Part shown: positions 1 to 9,398 of the stretch, piece by piece
Position numbering within the stretch: the first letter of the stretch is position 1
Layout: each line of letters begins with the position of its first letter
Assembly: GCF_002573715.1 (NCBI RefSeq)
Contig: NZ_PDHM01000017.1
Coordinates: forward strand, 1-64,000
Source: Paenibacillus sp. EZ-K15
GTDB taxonomy: Bacteria; Bacillota; Bacilli; Paenibacillales; Paenibacillaceae
Length of the DNA: 64,000 nt
Reading direction: 5' to 3'
The notes under the pieces: generated by a model
Databases searched by the model: none
What the model was told of the DNA's origin: nothing
The model's input: the letters and a program-made list of their open reading frames with translations, nothing else
Program-made: the position numbers and the translations under genes

Positions 1-105
1 CTCCCCAACCTTTCTATTACTTCCATTTTAATAGATTTGGGAGTTTACACAATTTATTTTACAGACTCGGCTGAAATGTGTATTTTCGGCCCGTTTAATG
101 CTACT

Positions 106-135
106 AAGAGAGCCCAACTTAATGTGGACTCTCTT
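106..135. terminator. Hairpin downstream of rsgA
   Basis: An inverted repeat with AAGAGAG and CTCTCTT arms lies 49 bases beyond the rsgA stop codon. It could end minus-strand transcription, although the run of T on that side is weak. The first 100 bases otherwise hold no gene that I can recognise. Confidence 0.4.
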
Positions 136-183
136 TAGGATTTTAGCTGAATTATAGTTCATATGCTTATCAGTAAATCAATG

Positions 184-1257
184 TTAATCGTTAGTACGAC
201 GAGTCTCCTTACTCTTCTGCCTTTCCCATACTTTCATAGTTACTTGCTGATGGTCTTTACTGCGTAAATAAGTAGCTTTATCATCAACAAACGCAGCTTC
301 CTTTTTAAGAGTTAGATAGCTTTCCCACCGTTCATAGGCAAGGTTTCCGTTCTCGATCGCCATTTTTATTGCACAACTAGGCTCGTTTTGATGCTTACAA
401 TCTGAAAATTTACATCGTCCTAAAAACTGCTTTACATCAGAAAAGCTCTCTCTCAAGCCTTCTGACACATTCCACATTCCAAGCTCACGCATACCAGGGG
501 TATCAATAACCATCACGCCGCTGTCCAATCTAATCAACTGACGATGCGTGGTGGTGTGTCTACCTTTGCTATCTTCTTCTCGAATTTCTTTGACAGACAT
601 CACCTTCTTGCCAGCCAAAGCATTCACAAGACTGGATTTTCCCACACCCGACGATCCGAGAAAAACAACGGTCTTTCCTTTTTTAAGATAGTCTGCAAGT
701 CCGTCAATGCCAAAGCCCGTTTTTGCACTGATCCCGTGAACATCTACGCCAATCGCAATTTGTTTGACTGAAGCAAGTTGTGCAGAGTAGTCTTCTATTA
801 AATCTGCTTTCGTCAGCACCACAACTGGAATTGCGCCCGACTGCCATGATAGAGTTAAATAGCGTTCTAATCGCTTTAGATTCAAATCGTGGTTAAGGGA
901 TTGCATGATGAATACATAGTCGAAATTAGCAGCAACCGTCTGCTCTTTAATTGTTTTGACATATTCAGACCCATGACCGGATAAGTCATTTCTCGCAAAT
1001 TTGGATTTGCGTTTTAACGTTTTTATAATAAGGCTTTCACCTTCTGTGTTGTATTGAATTTCTACAAAGTCTCCAGTAGTGGGGAATTCCTCAGTACAGT
1101 TGTTGAAATAAACACTCGATTTTAATTTTGCGGAGCATTCACCATAATCGGTAATAAGGCTGTAGCTCCCTTTATGCACAGCGGTAACTCTTGCATAAGT
1201 CCCCTCTGTGCCTGTTGAATAATTTTGCGGTAGAAAGCCGTAGTCTAATAGATTCAT
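184..1257 (-). CDS. rsgA: Ribosome small subunit-dependent GTPase A (RsgA/YjeQ family)
   Basis: RsgA is a circularly permuted GTPase that acts late in 30S subunit maturation. The permuted order is visible: an OB-fold-like N-terminus, then the G4 motif TKAD near residue 150, then the P-loop GSSGVGKS near 205, then G3 DTPGMREL near 256. A C-terminal zinc site follows, with the pattern C-x4-C-x-H-x5-C near 285. At 357 residues it is longer than the usual housekeeping form of about 300, so it may be a second paralogue. A GGAGG site sits 4 bases before the ATG. It is followed on the same strand by no other gene in the window. Confidence 0.9.
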   Translation of the reverse strand: MNLLDYGFLPQNYSTGTEGTYARVTAVHKGSYSLITDYGECSAKLKSSVYFNNCTEEFPTTGDFVEIQYNTEGESLIIKTLKRKSKFARNDLSGHGSEYVKTIKEQTVAANFDYVFIMQSLNHDLNLKRLERYLTLSWQSGAIPVVVLTKADLIEDYSAQLASVKQIAIGVDVHGISAKTGFGIDGLADYLKKGKTVVFLGSSGVGKSSLVNALAGKKVMSVKEIREEDSKGRHTTTHRQLIRLDSGVMVIDTPGMRELGMWNVSEGLRESFSDVKQFLGRCKFSDCKHQNEPSCAIKMAIENGNLAYERWESYLTLKKEAAFVDDKATYLRSKDHQQVTMKVWERQKSKETRRTND

Positions 1258-1271
1258 GATACCTCCAATTG

Positions 1272-2303
1272 TTATTGTTCATTCCTTATCTCAAAAATCT
1301 TTTGCAGGGTATGGATGTGCAGCGTTCTTTCATCATCGGTTTCTTGGAATTCATTTCCCGATCCTGCGTCCATAAACCACTCTACAAGCCTGTATCCGAA
1401 CATAAGTAGAATCAACTCATAAACGCAGTTATCCTCTATGTGTGAAATATCCGCATATTCTGAAAAGCCCTTGTAATACGCCGGGATACATCTATGGTAG
1501 TATGCAACCATGTTTTCAATATCGGCTTCGTCCGCGATAAGACTTGCCATATCTTCACCTAAATAGCCCCATCCCGTGGTATCCCAGTCGATGAGTATGG
1601 TTTTACCGTCTGAATAGAATATGTTTGTTACCCAAAAATCCCTGTGACACAGCACGATGGGAAGCTTTTCAATACGGTTGAAAATTTCGTCTGCGTTTTC
1701 ATCAATGTCGATGAGCATGTTACATAGATGTTTCGGGATTTCGCAATCGTCGGAGCGTATGTAATCGTACACTTTATTCCATGACCGGTAGCGAAGATAG
1801 AAGTTCTTCATATAATCCACTTTGCTCAGGTTTTTCAAGTTCTGTAAAATAATTGGCTGTTCAGTATATAACTTGCCTTGGAACCGCCCTAATTCTTCGG
1901 CTACGCGTTCATACATATCGCCGGTCAAGTCTAAACCCGATATGCCGTCGATATATTCCATCCATATCTGCGTTTCGTTTTCTTCTTCGTTCATCTCCGA
2001 GTGATAACATTCAGGCCAACGGAATGATTCAGTAAACAAAGCACCGAAATTGGATTTATAAAAATCGTATTCCCTGCGCCAGGAATCGGGATCGCCGTAG
2101 CGTTCAAATTTTTCCTGCGTCTTTAAAACGATTTTATAGGGCAACGTCCCGCCGTCAGTGGTTTTGGCATTGCCCGTTACAAGCTGGACATTCCCCACTG
2201 TACCACCATGTAATGGTTTGGTTTGGAAATCGGTGGAGATTATGGTTGTACCGAGCATGTTGCTTAAGATCGGTGTCAAAGTTTCGGCTGTTATTTCTCT
2301 CAT
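1272..2303 (-). CDS. Aminoglycoside phosphotransferase-fold (APH) family protein
   Basis: This 343-residue protein has the APH/choline-kinase-like fold. The catalytic loop is seen as LCHRDFWVTNIF (His-x-Asp and a downstream Asn), and the metal-binding Asp as LIDWDTTGWG. The family phosphorylates small molecules, including aminoglycosides, choline and homoserine; the substrate here cannot be told. The open frame reaches a TTG at 2318, but that would put the GGAGGA ribosome binding site (2311-2316) inside the gene, so I chose the ATG at 2303. It lies 14 bases upstream of rsgA and could be co-transcribed with it. Confidence 0.8.
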   Translation of the reverse strand: MREITAETLTPILSNMLGTTIISTDFQTKPLHGGTVGNVQLVTGNAKTTDGGTLPYKIVLKTQEKFERYGDPDSWRREYDFYKSNFGALFTESFRWPECYHSEMNEEENETQIWMEYIDGISGLDLTGDMYERVAEELGRFQGKLYTEQPIILQNLKNLSKVDYMKNFYLRYRSWNKVYDYIRSDDCEIPKHLCNMLIDIDENADEIFNRIEKLPIVLCHRDFWVTNIFYSDGKTILIDWDTTGWGYLGEDMASLIADEADIENMVAYYHRCIPAYYKGFSEYADISHIEDNCVYELILLMFGYRLVEWFMDAGSGNEFQETDDERTLHIHTLQKIFEIRNEQ

Positions 2304-2419
2304 TTTGAAGTCCTCCAATCGTTTTTTTTAAGGTGAATGGTTAAGGCATATATAAACTCAACGGCAAATTTATCAAAACATACTTGAAGTAATGGTTTTA
2401 CTGTTCTTTTACGTATCCA

Positions 2420-2527
2420 TGTCGCCTCCATGTACATGGAACGATTTTATCGAATTGTTCAGAAAGCAACTATGCTACGGTCGATTTTCCACTTGCAGTT
2501 ATCCCTGTGAATAATATGATGCTTGAA
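2420..2527 (-). pseudogene. Remnant of a P-loop kinase-type gene
   Basis: Read on the minus strand this stretch encodes IILFTGITASGKSTVA, a clear Walker A P-loop of the small nucleotide-kinase type, then an in-frame TAG and LLSEQFDKIV. Beyond that the frame is lost. Only the N-terminal tip survives, with no recognisable downstream domains. The rest of the 2304-2813 intergenic region holds repeats and no other gene. Confidence 0.5.
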
Positions 2528-2675
2528 TTCTCCTACTAACATAAAATCACCATCCTTTAACGCAATACATAATCATCATATTGGAAAAGAAGACAACGAT
2601 GAAAGGTGGACTATAGATTTATTCATTTATTACCTCTTCCTGCCAACTATCTTAATGAAATCGGGATTGGAAAGT

Positions 2676-2696
2676 GATTAGATATCGTCTAACCGG
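2676..2696. repeat. Short palindromic repeat, copy 1
   Basis: The core TTAGATATCGTCTAACCGG recurs at 40860-40880 with three differences in 21 bases. Its role is unknown. Confidence 0.4.
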
Positions 2697-2702
2697 TAAA
2701 AC

Positions 2703-2758
2703 AAAAAAGCCGCTAAACTAGCGACCTTCACTGGGCCATGTGCTTGTCGTCAGACACA
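2703..2758 (+). repeat. Dispersed intergenic repeat, copy A
   Basis: It begins with AAAAAAGCCGC, forms a short hairpin with GCGAC, and ends in CTTGTCGTCAGACAC. Related copies lie at 21097, 32089, 59401 and 63616, and the last part recurs at about 12521. Here it directly precedes a truncated membrane-protein gene. Confidence 0.6.
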
Positions 2759-2813
2759 AGATTTGTTTTTATATAGTAAAATGTAAATCATTACAAATGA
2801 AGGGGCTGATTTT

Positions 2814-3044
2814 ATGAATTTATCGATCTTAGCTCTTATCCTTGTTGGGATAATCACCATCTATGCCGTTGCATTTACCATGATAATTAAGTTACTTGGT
2901 AGGATCGTAATACTTCGGAAACAGAATAATCCCCTCTGGTCGAACAGTGTTGAATCCATGATACCATGGACTTTTTTTTCACTGTCTACCATGAGGGGAA
3001 ATGACCACGGAAAAGCACTCTTTATTTCACGTCCTTATTCCTAA
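2814..3044 (+). pseudogene. Truncated copy of a small membrane protein gene
   Basis: The first 30 residues (MNLSILALILVGIITIYAVA and on) and about 90 bases upstream are nearly identical to the intact small gene at 12591-12863. Homology stops at about base 2895, after the first membrane helix. The remaining frame is unrelated and runs into the 3' end of the dehydrogenase on the other strand. I read this as the 5' end of a duplicated gene whose remainder was deleted or replaced. A short product with one membrane helix could still be made, since the ribosome binding site (AAGGGGC) and ATG are intact. Confidence 0.6.
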
Positions 3045-4117
3045 TCAAAATAAACGGTTTTGCCTGTATCTGCGGATATATACACGGCTTCTAATATTTG
3101 TGAAACAATCATAGCTTCCCTCGGTTTAACCAAGGGTTCGGTATCGTTCACGATACTGTGAATCCATTGTTTGGCTTCATACTCGAAATCGGTCATTTCT
3201 TCTCCCCTGAAAAGTTCTCTTGCATTCGGATTCACCTCAATTTTATTCAGGAACAAGCTCCCGTCCCTCTCGCCATTGATCCGCAGTTCATTTTTAGCAA
3301 AATCTGCTCCTCCCTTCGTTCCGCACAGCAGGTTGCCGCCACCTTCCGCAATGTTAAGGGCCCAGCTGGTTTCAATGATAACCGTAGCTCCATTTTTAAA
3401 CTTCACATACCCGAACGCCGAATCTTCTACCTCGAATTCGTTTGGATCCCAGGCCCCCCATTCGTTCGCCGCATTTTCCGTATGCTTCAGTTTATGGAAG
3501 ACACTGCCGACGACACTTTCCGGTTCATAGTTATCCATCAACCATAGGATCAGATCAAGGGAGTGGGTTCCAATATCGATCATAGGACCGCCCCCCTGTT
3601 TCTCTTTATCTAGAAATACGCCCCATGTAGGTACGCCTCGTCTTCGGGTAGCGACAGCTTTTGCAAAATAGATATCTCCAAGTTCCCCATCGGCGATCAT
3701 CTTTTTTAACAGCTGGCTTTTGGCGTTGGAACGATTCTGATACCCGACCGTTAGCTTCTTGCCTGTTCGCAAGTGGGCTTCGTACATCGCTTTGGCCTCC
3801 GCACCTGTGACGGCCATTGGCTTTTCGCACATGACATGCTTGCCGCATTCGAGAGCATCAATGGAAATCGTCGCGTGGGAGCTGTTCGGTGTTAGCACAT
3901 GTACAACCTCAATATCTTCCATGGCAAGCAGATCCTTGTAATTTGTAAACACCTTTGCGCCTTGCGTGCCGTATTTTTTGGCGGCTTCCTCGGCTCTTTC
4001 CGGCTTCAAGTCGCAGAAGGCCACCATCTGTACGTTATCTAACTTGGACAAACACGGCATATGTTTCCCGCCCGCAATCATTCCGCAACCGATGATCCCT
4101 ACTTTTACGGTTCTCAT
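3041..4117 (-). CDS. Gfo/Idh/MocA family oxidoreductase
   Basis: This is an NAD(P)-dependent sugar or inositol dehydrogenase-type enzyme of 358 residues. The N-terminal Rossmann motif is GIIGCGMIAGG and the family's lysine signature is CEKPMA near residue 97. The C-terminal half is the alpha/beta dimerisation domain, including GGGPMIDIGTHSLDL with the His expected in the active site. GGGAGGG precedes the ATG. It is the last gene of the sugar ABC operon, 18 bases after the second dehydrogenase. It probably oxidises or epimerises the imported carbohydrate; the substrate is unknown. Confidence 0.9.
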   Translation of the reverse strand: MRTVKVGIIGCGMIAGGKHMPCLSKLDNVQMVAFCDLKPERAEEAAKKYGTQGAKVFTNYKDLLAMEDIEVVHVLTPNSSHATISIDALECGKHVMCEKPMAVTGAEAKAMYEAHLRTGKKLTVGYQNRSNAKSQLLKKMIADGELGDIYFAKAVATRRRGVPTWGVFLDKEKQGGGPMIDIGTHSLDLILWLMDNYEPESVVGSVFHKLKHTENAANEWGAWDPNEFEVEDSAFGYVKFKNGATVIIETSWALNIAEGGGNLLCGTKGGADFAKNELRINGERDGSLFLNKIEVNPNARELFRGEEMTDFEYEAKQWIHSIVNDTEPLVKPREAMIVSQILEAVYISADTGKTVYFD

Positions 4118-4135
4118 CGTATTCCCTCCCCCGCG

Positions 4136-5119
4136 TTATTTGAACTCCACCGTTCGGTTTTCCTTATGAGCGATGTATGCCGCTTCCAATAGCTCCGTCA
4201 ATTTCGTCCCGTCCTCCAATCCAAAGGGCATTGGCTTGTCATGAATCAATGCATCTGCCCATTGGATGATCGGAAGCGGCTGCTCTTTAGGGAGTTGAGT
4301 GGGTGAGATCCATCCGGAAAAAGGGTAATCGAGCTTCTTCGAGATGACTCTAACGGTATCATCTGAGATCATTAAGGTGCCCTCCGTACCGTAAATCTCA
4401 AGGGCAGAAGGGGTTCTGTACGTAACAAGGCTTGTTTCGACCAGTGCGACCGCGTTGTTTACGAACTCAATGGAGCACTGCGCATTATCTTCGACTGCAC
4501 GATTGGTGAAATAATGAAACATGGATGTGATTCTTTTGGGCTTACCGAGCAGCCAACTGGCGATGTACATTGGATGACAGCCCAAATCCATCATGGCTCC
4601 GCCCCCTGTTTGTTCCTCATCATACCAGTAATCTGGGAGCCAATTATTCAAAGCACCGTCGTGGCCGTTACGAATGCGCAAAAGCGTAATGTCCCCTAAT
4701 ACATGGTCATCGATCAGTTGCTTAGCGAACAATTGGTGCGGCCTTGTGCGAGCGGGAAATGAAATGCAGAACTTGACGCCTGCTTTGCGTACCGCTGCAG
4801 ATATCCGATTGCATTCTTCTCCGGTTAGAGCCATGGCTTTCTCGGTAAAGATGTGTTTGCCGGCCTCAGCGGCAGCTATCATGACGTCTGCGTGCATGCT
4901 TGTAGGGGCATCCACCACGACGCCATCGATGTCTTCCCGTTGCAGCAGAGTGTCCAAATCCGCTTCAAAATCCGTTCCCAATTGGGCAGCCCATTCGCTT
5001 CCGCGTTCAGGCTGTTCGTCCCAGACTGCCGTGAGTTTAACGTTACCGTGAGATTGTAACCTTCTTGCGTAATCATCTGCATGCACATGCCACTTACTTA
5101 ACATCGCAACGTTCAACAT
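4136..5119 (-). CDS. Gfo/Idh/MocA family oxidoreductase (divergent paralogue)
   Basis: At 327 residues it matches the family in length and architecture, with the C-terminal motif GGGAMMDLGCHPMYIA. The lysine signature reads TEKAMA rather than EKP, and the glycine-rich nucleotide loop at the N-terminus is poor (MLNVAMLSKWHVHADDY). Cofactor binding may therefore differ from the downstream paralogue. GGAGGG lies 7 bases before the ATG. Pairs of such dehydrogenases beside LplB/YtcP transporters are common in Paenibacillus sugar operons. Confidence 0.85.
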   Translation of the reverse strand: MLNVAMLSKWHVHADDYARRLQSHGNVKLTAVWDEQPERGSEWAAQLGTDFEADLDTLLQREDIDGVVVDAPTSMHADVMIAAAEAGKHIFTEKAMALTGEECNRISAAVRKAGVKFCISFPARTRPHQLFAKQLIDDHVLGDITLLRIRNGHDGALNNWLPDYWYDEEQTGGGAMMDLGCHPMYIASWLLGKPKRITSMFHYFTNRAVEDNAQCSIEFVNNAVALVETSLVTYRTPSALEIYGTEGTLMISDDTVRVISKKLDYPFSGWISPTQLPKEQPLPIIQWADALIHDKPMPFGLEDGTKLTELLEAAYIAHKENRTVEFK

Positions 5120-5199
5120 TCGTCTTCCCTCCGTAATCTTTTAATCAAAGTGATTTGGGATGGCTGTGACACCATCCCATCATGGATAAACTTCCTTCA

Positions 5200-6891
5200 C
5201 TAGAACCCTACATCATCTCGTTCTGCAGCTTTTTGAGCCACGAACTCCGCCATTTCCTCCACGCCGGCAGCTCTAAATTTTTCTTGAACACTGTGAAGCA
5301 GATTTAGAGCTTCTTCATCTGACGCCGCAAAAAATGCTTTCTTAAATTCCTCATCGAAATTCAAACTGCTGGTTTTACTTATATATTCCTGATATTTGGA
5401 CCACTCTCTTGCAAGGTAGCTGGCGCTCACTTTGTCAATGATTTTGATCGGCATTCTCTCCGAGAAGCTCTCCTCCAGCTTTTGCCACTCCGTTTTTTGA
5501 TCCTCGGGCGTAGGCCAAGTGACCTCATTGGAGAATGCGCCGATGAACCTTCCTGGAAGATAATTGAGCCCTGCGTCTCTTTTCAGATCCGGGTTTTCAT
5601 CGAATTGTTTTTTCACATCAGGAATCCATTGGGGTAGCCCGTTTTCCATGGTGTAGTGCGTTCCTTCGATCCCGAAATACGCAAGCAATCGGCCTTCTTC
5701 GCTGTTGACATAATCAATGTACCGCAATGCCGCATCGGGATCTTTGATGTTCGCGCTTAAGAAAAGGGCAGGGAAACCGGAACGGCCGGGTTTTTCCACT
5801 TGCGTTCGAATGTCTCCGCTCTTATTCTTCATCGGTCCGAGTAGTTCATATTGCATTTCCGGATTCGTCTTATACAGCGTTTTTTGTAAATCCGCTAACA
5901 TAGGTTGGGCTCCGAAGATGGCAATCTTGCCCGTCGTAAGCTTTTCATTCGCTGTTGTGCTCGTATTGTTGAAGGCTTCAAGATCAAACAAACCTTCCGT
6001 TAATAACTTTCTCATGTATAACAACCTAGCTTCATGATCCTCGGATTGCGTCCAGTGGATCAGTTTTCCATCCACTTCACGGAAGTCCGAAATTGTGTAA
6101 TCCGTCCACCCCGCAAGGAATTGGCCGTAATCCCATCCATTCCACATGGTTCCGGCCGGGATGACCGGCTTCCCGCCAATATCCTTGAAACCGCCATCTC
6201 TTATCTTGACCAATAGTTCATATAGTTCTTCTTGCGTATCAATATCCTCCGCTTTTACATTTAAAGCTTTCAGGATATCTCCCCTGGCAAAAAGGCCGTA
6301 ATTCCAATTATGAATGCTCTCGGGGGTTCCGTCCGGGGTCTCCGTTGGAATGAGATAAGTCTTGCCTTCAAATTCGGGACTATTGAGATCGAACTCGGCA
6401 AAATCCTTCGCAATCCCGGTAGTCACAAGTCTTTTAATATTCGGGTATTTATCGAGATAAGGGGTTAAATCCAGAAGCTGTCCTTCCATGGCCGCTTTCT
6501 TGATGACTTGTCCTTCTCCTCCTGTAGTAGACCAGAAAGGTGCGTTAACAATATCCGGAACCGTACCGGAAGCAAATATGGTGTTTAGTTTTTCTGCTTC
6601 GCTTGTTGTGATGGATTCCAGGTTTAACGTTACCCCGGTTTTTTCCCTAATTTTTTCGGCTACGGGATTATTCTTCTGATCCTGTGGGAAACCGGCACCG
6701 CCACCGTTCCAAGCACTCAGGAAAGTCAAGGTTACCGGCTTCATTTCTTCAGTACCTGACTCATTCGGACCCGTGTCAACCGTGTCTGCGCCCTCTTCTT
6801 TGCTTGTTCCCGTGCATGCCGTCATTGTCACGAAAAGTAGTAAAGCGATTAGTGTCATGCCAAAAATACTCCTACGCCTGTTCCTCCTCAT
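5200..6891 (-). CDS. Extracellular sugar-binding lipoprotein of an ABC transporter (LipO-like)
   Basis: This 563-residue family 1 solute-binding protein begins with a basic, hydrophobic signal peptide ending in the lipobox-like VTMTAC, so it should be lipid-anchored outside the membrane. Length and segments such as GGEGQVIKKAAMEGQLLDLT are typical of the large binding proteins that pair with LplB/YtcP permeases. The open frame begins 18 bases earlier, but GGAAGGGGA lies there, so the ATG at 6891 is the likely start. It follows the two permeases. No ATPase gene is present, as usual for this class, which borrows a shared MsmX-type ATPase. Confidence 0.9.
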   Translation of the reverse strand: MRRNRRRSIFGMTLIALLLFVTMTACTGTSKEEGADTVDTGPNESGTEEMKPVTLTFLSAWNGGGAGFPQDQKNNPVAEKIREKTGVTLNLESITTSEAEKLNTIFASGTVPDIVNAPFWSTTGGEGQVIKKAAMEGQLLDLTPYLDKYPNIKRLVTTGIAKDFAEFDLNSPEFEGKTYLIPTETPDGTPESIHNWNYGLFARGDILKALNVKAEDIDTQEELYELLVKIRDGGFKDIGGKPVIPAGTMWNGWDYGQFLAGWTDYTISDFREVDGKLIHWTQSEDHEARLLYMRKLLTEGLFDLEAFNNTSTTANEKLTTGKIAIFGAQPMLADLQKTLYKTNPEMQYELLGPMKNKSGDIRTQVEKPGRSGFPALFLSANIKDPDAALRYIDYVNSEEGRLLAYFGIEGTHYTMENGLPQWIPDVKKQFDENPDLKRDAGLNYLPGRFIGAFSNEVTWPTPEDQKTEWQKLEESFSERMPIKIIDKVSASYLAREWSKYQEYISKTSSLNFDEEFKKAFFAASDEEALNLLHSVQEKFRAAGVEEMAEFVAQKAAERDDVGF

Positions 6892-6949
6892 ACTACAATC
6901 CCCTTCCATTGGAAGTTTTTATATAAAAGGCACTTGCCCTTCATACCAA

Positions 6950-7870
6950 CTACTCCTTAAGAGAACCTACCAGTACGCCTTTCACAAAATATTTCTGAAG
7001 AAATGGATACACACAGATGATCGGGGTCGTTATAATAATGACGAAAGTCATCCTCAAGGCTTCCGGCGTTACTCCTCGCAGCTCCATCTGAGTCTCAGTC
7101 ATGTTTTGAATTGCGGATCCGCTATTTCCCGACGACGACGTCATTGACTGGAAAGACGCTTCGCTGATCATCTTATTAAGGAACGTAGCTGCAGGCTGCA
7201 GTTTTTCATTCTGTATGAAAAATTGACCGGTAAACCAGTCATTCCACACGCCCACCCCGACAAACAAGGCAATGGTAGCAAGCACCGGCATCGAAAGAGG
7301 CAGTATGATTCTCGCAAATACCGACAGCTCGCTTGCTCCGTCTATTCGGGCCGATTCCGACAGACCTTCAGGAATCCCGTCGAAGAAGGTTTTCATGATA
7401 ATCGCATTGAAAAAACTATATAGGGAAGGCAACACCAACACCCAAAACGTATCCAGGATGTGTAATTGCCGGAACAGGATAAAAGTCGGAATAAGTCCTC
7501 CGCTGAACAAGGTGGTAAAGAAAAAGAAGAATACAATATATTTTCTTCCAGGCAAACCTTTCCGCGAAAGTGCGTAGGCTAATAAGGCCGTCAAAAATAC
7601 GGAGGCAACCGTTACCACAAGGGTTCGGGTAATGGAAATATAAAACGAATTTAAGATCAATGAATTGCTAAAAGCTTTAGCATAGTTTTCTAATGTAAAC
7701 ACTCTAGGAAAAAAATAGATTCCACCCTTCATCGCATCGTAGCCGTCATTGAAAGAAAGGGCTAGAAAATAGATAAATGGATAGAGTGCTGTAGCGCAGA
7801 ATAAAAGCAGCACCGAATAGTTAAGCGTCATATACATTTTATCTGCTGGCGTCAGCCTTCTCGCATCCAT
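6950..7870 (-). CDS. Sugar ABC transporter permease, YtcP/LplC type
   Basis: This 306-residue inner-membrane permease has six predicted helices and the EAA loop ESARIDGASELSVFARIILP, which contacts the ATPase. The C-terminal QKYFVKGVLVGSLKE is the family hallmark. GAGGAGGTG precedes the ATG at 7870; the frame extends to a GTG two codons earlier. It lies 26 bases after lplB-like and 58 bases before the binding protein gene. Confidence 0.92.
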   Translation of the reverse strand: MDARRLTPADKMYMTLNYSVLLLFCATALYPFIYFLALSFNDGYDAMKGGIYFFPRVFTLENYAKAFSNSLILNSFYISITRTLVVTVASVFLTALLAYALSRKGLPGRKYIVFFFFFTTLFSGGLIPTFILFRQLHILDTFWVLVLPSLYSFFNAIIMKTFFDGIPEGLSESARIDGASELSVFARIILPLSMPVLATIALFVGVGVWNDWFTGQFFIQNEKLQPAATFLNKMISEASFQSMTSSSGNSGSAIQNMTETQMELRGVTPEALRMTFVIIITTPIICVYPFLQKYFVKGVLVGSLKE

Positions 7871-7896
7871 ACACACACCTCCTCATCTTGAGCTTA

Positions 7897-8847
7897 TTAC
7901 CATAACGATACGTTACTCACACGTCTAGATATATTATTGACAGCAACAATGAGCAGCAGCGAAATCGCAGATTTGAATAAACCAATGGCCGTGGAATATG
8001 CTAATTGCCCCTGTTGGAGGCCTGTTTTTAAGACATAGGTGTCCAATATCTCCGAAACGCTTAATGTTGCCGGGGACTGCATCAGCCAGATTTGGTCAAA
8101 ACCCGCGTTCAGTATTCCGCTGAGGGAGAATATTAGCAATATGCCGATCGTTGGAGTAAGGCATGGAAGCGTGATCTTAAACAGTTTGCTCCATCGACCT
8201 GCCCCGTCGATTTCCGCAGCTTCATACAAGTGCGGATCGATATTCGTTAACGCGGCTAAATAAATGATCGAACCCCAGCCTACACCTTTCCAAATGTCGG
8301 AAATGATGACCAATGGATAGAATAATTCCGGTTTTCCCATAAAAAAGATTGGATCCAAACCCATTTGGTACCGAATGTCATTGATTAGCCCTACGTTCGG
8401 AGACAGGATTTTTTGAAGCAAGGTAACGACAACGACCCACGAAACGAAGTGTGGTAGATAGGAAATCGTTTGAAACACTCTTTTGAATTTTTTGTGCATG
8501 ACGGCATTGAGCATTAAGGCTAGGATCAATGGAGCTGGAAATCCGAAAAAAAGTTTAAGGGCACTAATGGATAACGTATTTCGGAGTACATCGTAAAAAC
8601 TGGAATCGTTTAAAAACTGTTCGAAATATTTAAAGCCTGCCCACGGACTCCCCAATATTCCCAGATTGAATTTGTAATCTTTGAACGCTATTAAAATGCC
8701 GTACATCGGATAGTAAGCAAAAACCAGAAACCAGATGATAGCAGGAAGCAAAAATAAATATATATGCCTGAAATACCATATTCTACTCAGTTTCTTGTTC
8801 TTCTTTAATTGCTCAAATCCGTGGATAACCACACCCTTTGGTACCAT
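7897..8847 (-). CDS. Sugar ABC transporter permease, LplB type
   Basis: This 316-residue permease is the first gene of the operon. Family features include YPMYGILIAFKDYKF near the N-terminus, the EAA-type loop YEAAEIDGAGRWSKLFKITL and a C-terminal ISRRVSNVSLW. It should form the membrane channel with the YtcP-type partner. AGGAGGTG lies 7 bases before the ATG. Upstream, 8848-9398 carries a cre site and two ATATTCAATAT sites, which suggests catabolite repression plus control by the GntR-LacI regulator encoded next. Confidence 0.92.
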   Translation of the reverse strand: MVPKGVVIHGFEQLKKNKKLSRIWYFRHIYLFLLPAIIWFLVFAYYPMYGILIAFKDYKFNLGILGSPWAGFKYFEQFLNDSSFYDVLRNTLSISALKLFFGFPAPLILALMLNAVMHKKFKRVFQTISYLPHFVSWVVVVTLLQKILSPNVGLINDIRYQMGLDPIFFMGKPELFYPLVIISDIWKGVGWGSIIYLAALTNIDPHLYEAAEIDGAGRWSKLFKITLPCLTPTIGILLIFSLSGILNAGFDQIWLMQSPATLSVSEILDTYVLKTGLQQGQLAYSTAIGLFKSAISLLLIVAVNNISRRVSNVSLW

Positions 8848-8967
8848 TCCCCGTACACCTCCTACTTCGTCGTATCGGATTTTTACGAATCCATTCCCGA
8901 TAGCTTAGGAACAGAGCCAATTTTCGATGTTTCGACGGTATATAGCGACTGTCTCCCCCTCCTTCAT

Positions 8968-8981
8968 TGCAAGCGGTTTCA
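8968..8981. promoter_or_regulatory. Candidate CcpA binding site (cre)
   Basis: TGCAAGCGGTTTCA matches the consensus TGWAANCGNTNWCA at all but one position. It lies about 120 bases upstream of the lplB-like start, where it could repress the sugar operon when a preferred sugar is present. Confidence 0.55.
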
Positions 8982-8997
8982 TTTCTACAATTTAAAT

Positions 8998-9008
8998 ATA
9001 TTCAATAT
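8998..9008. promoter_or_regulatory. Candidate operator ATATTCAATAT, site 1
   Basis: This small palindrome (ATATT-C-AATAT) lies upstream of the sugar operon, 17 bases beyond the cre site. The same sequence occurs at 9144-9154 and, as two adjacent half-overlapping copies, in front of the GntR-LacI regulator gene at 10578-10594. Confidence 0.45.
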
Positions 9009-9143
9009 GGTGTAGGAATCATTCCATAATTTTATTTTGTACATCGTGTGCACTGCTCCCTGGGCGTACGATGCGTCGTTTGGGGCATGATCGATGGCTG
9101 TCGGCCATATTCAGGTGTTTTTATTCCTTGGCAAGAATACATT

Positions 9144-9154
9144 ATATTCAATAT
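9144..9154. promoter_or_regulatory. Candidate operator ATATTCAATAT, site 2
   Basis: The palindrome is extended here to TATATTCAATATATA. It sits about 145 bases from site 1 in the same intergenic region, a spacing that could allow DNA looping. The rest of 8848-9398 holds no convincing gene. Confidence 0.45.
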
Positions 9155-9398
9155 ATACTTATGAAATTGTTTGATAAAAATGTTTATTGAAATAAAGCAA
9201 CCTGTGAATGGTTTGAAGAGCTTCTGCTGGATTTCTTTATGGATTTGGGACTTATTATGGGAGGATTTCATGAGAGGAAGTTGCAGTTGACGTAGTAGAA
9301 GAGCCCGGGGAACCGTCGCTTCCATTGTCAGGTTTTGAATAGAAAGCGCGTCGGACTCGTAATTAGGTTACCTATATAGGGGGAAACGGGTGTTGATA

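Noticed and set aside
30..95. Possible end of an IS256-like element (GGGAGTTTACACAATTTATT)
   Set aside because: It only loosely resembles such ends. No transposase remnant or second end is visible, and the window is cut at this side.
9032..9325. 97-codon minus-strand frame in the gap upstream of the sugar operon
   Set aside because: It has no ribosome binding site or family resemblance and overlaps the candidate operator at 9144.
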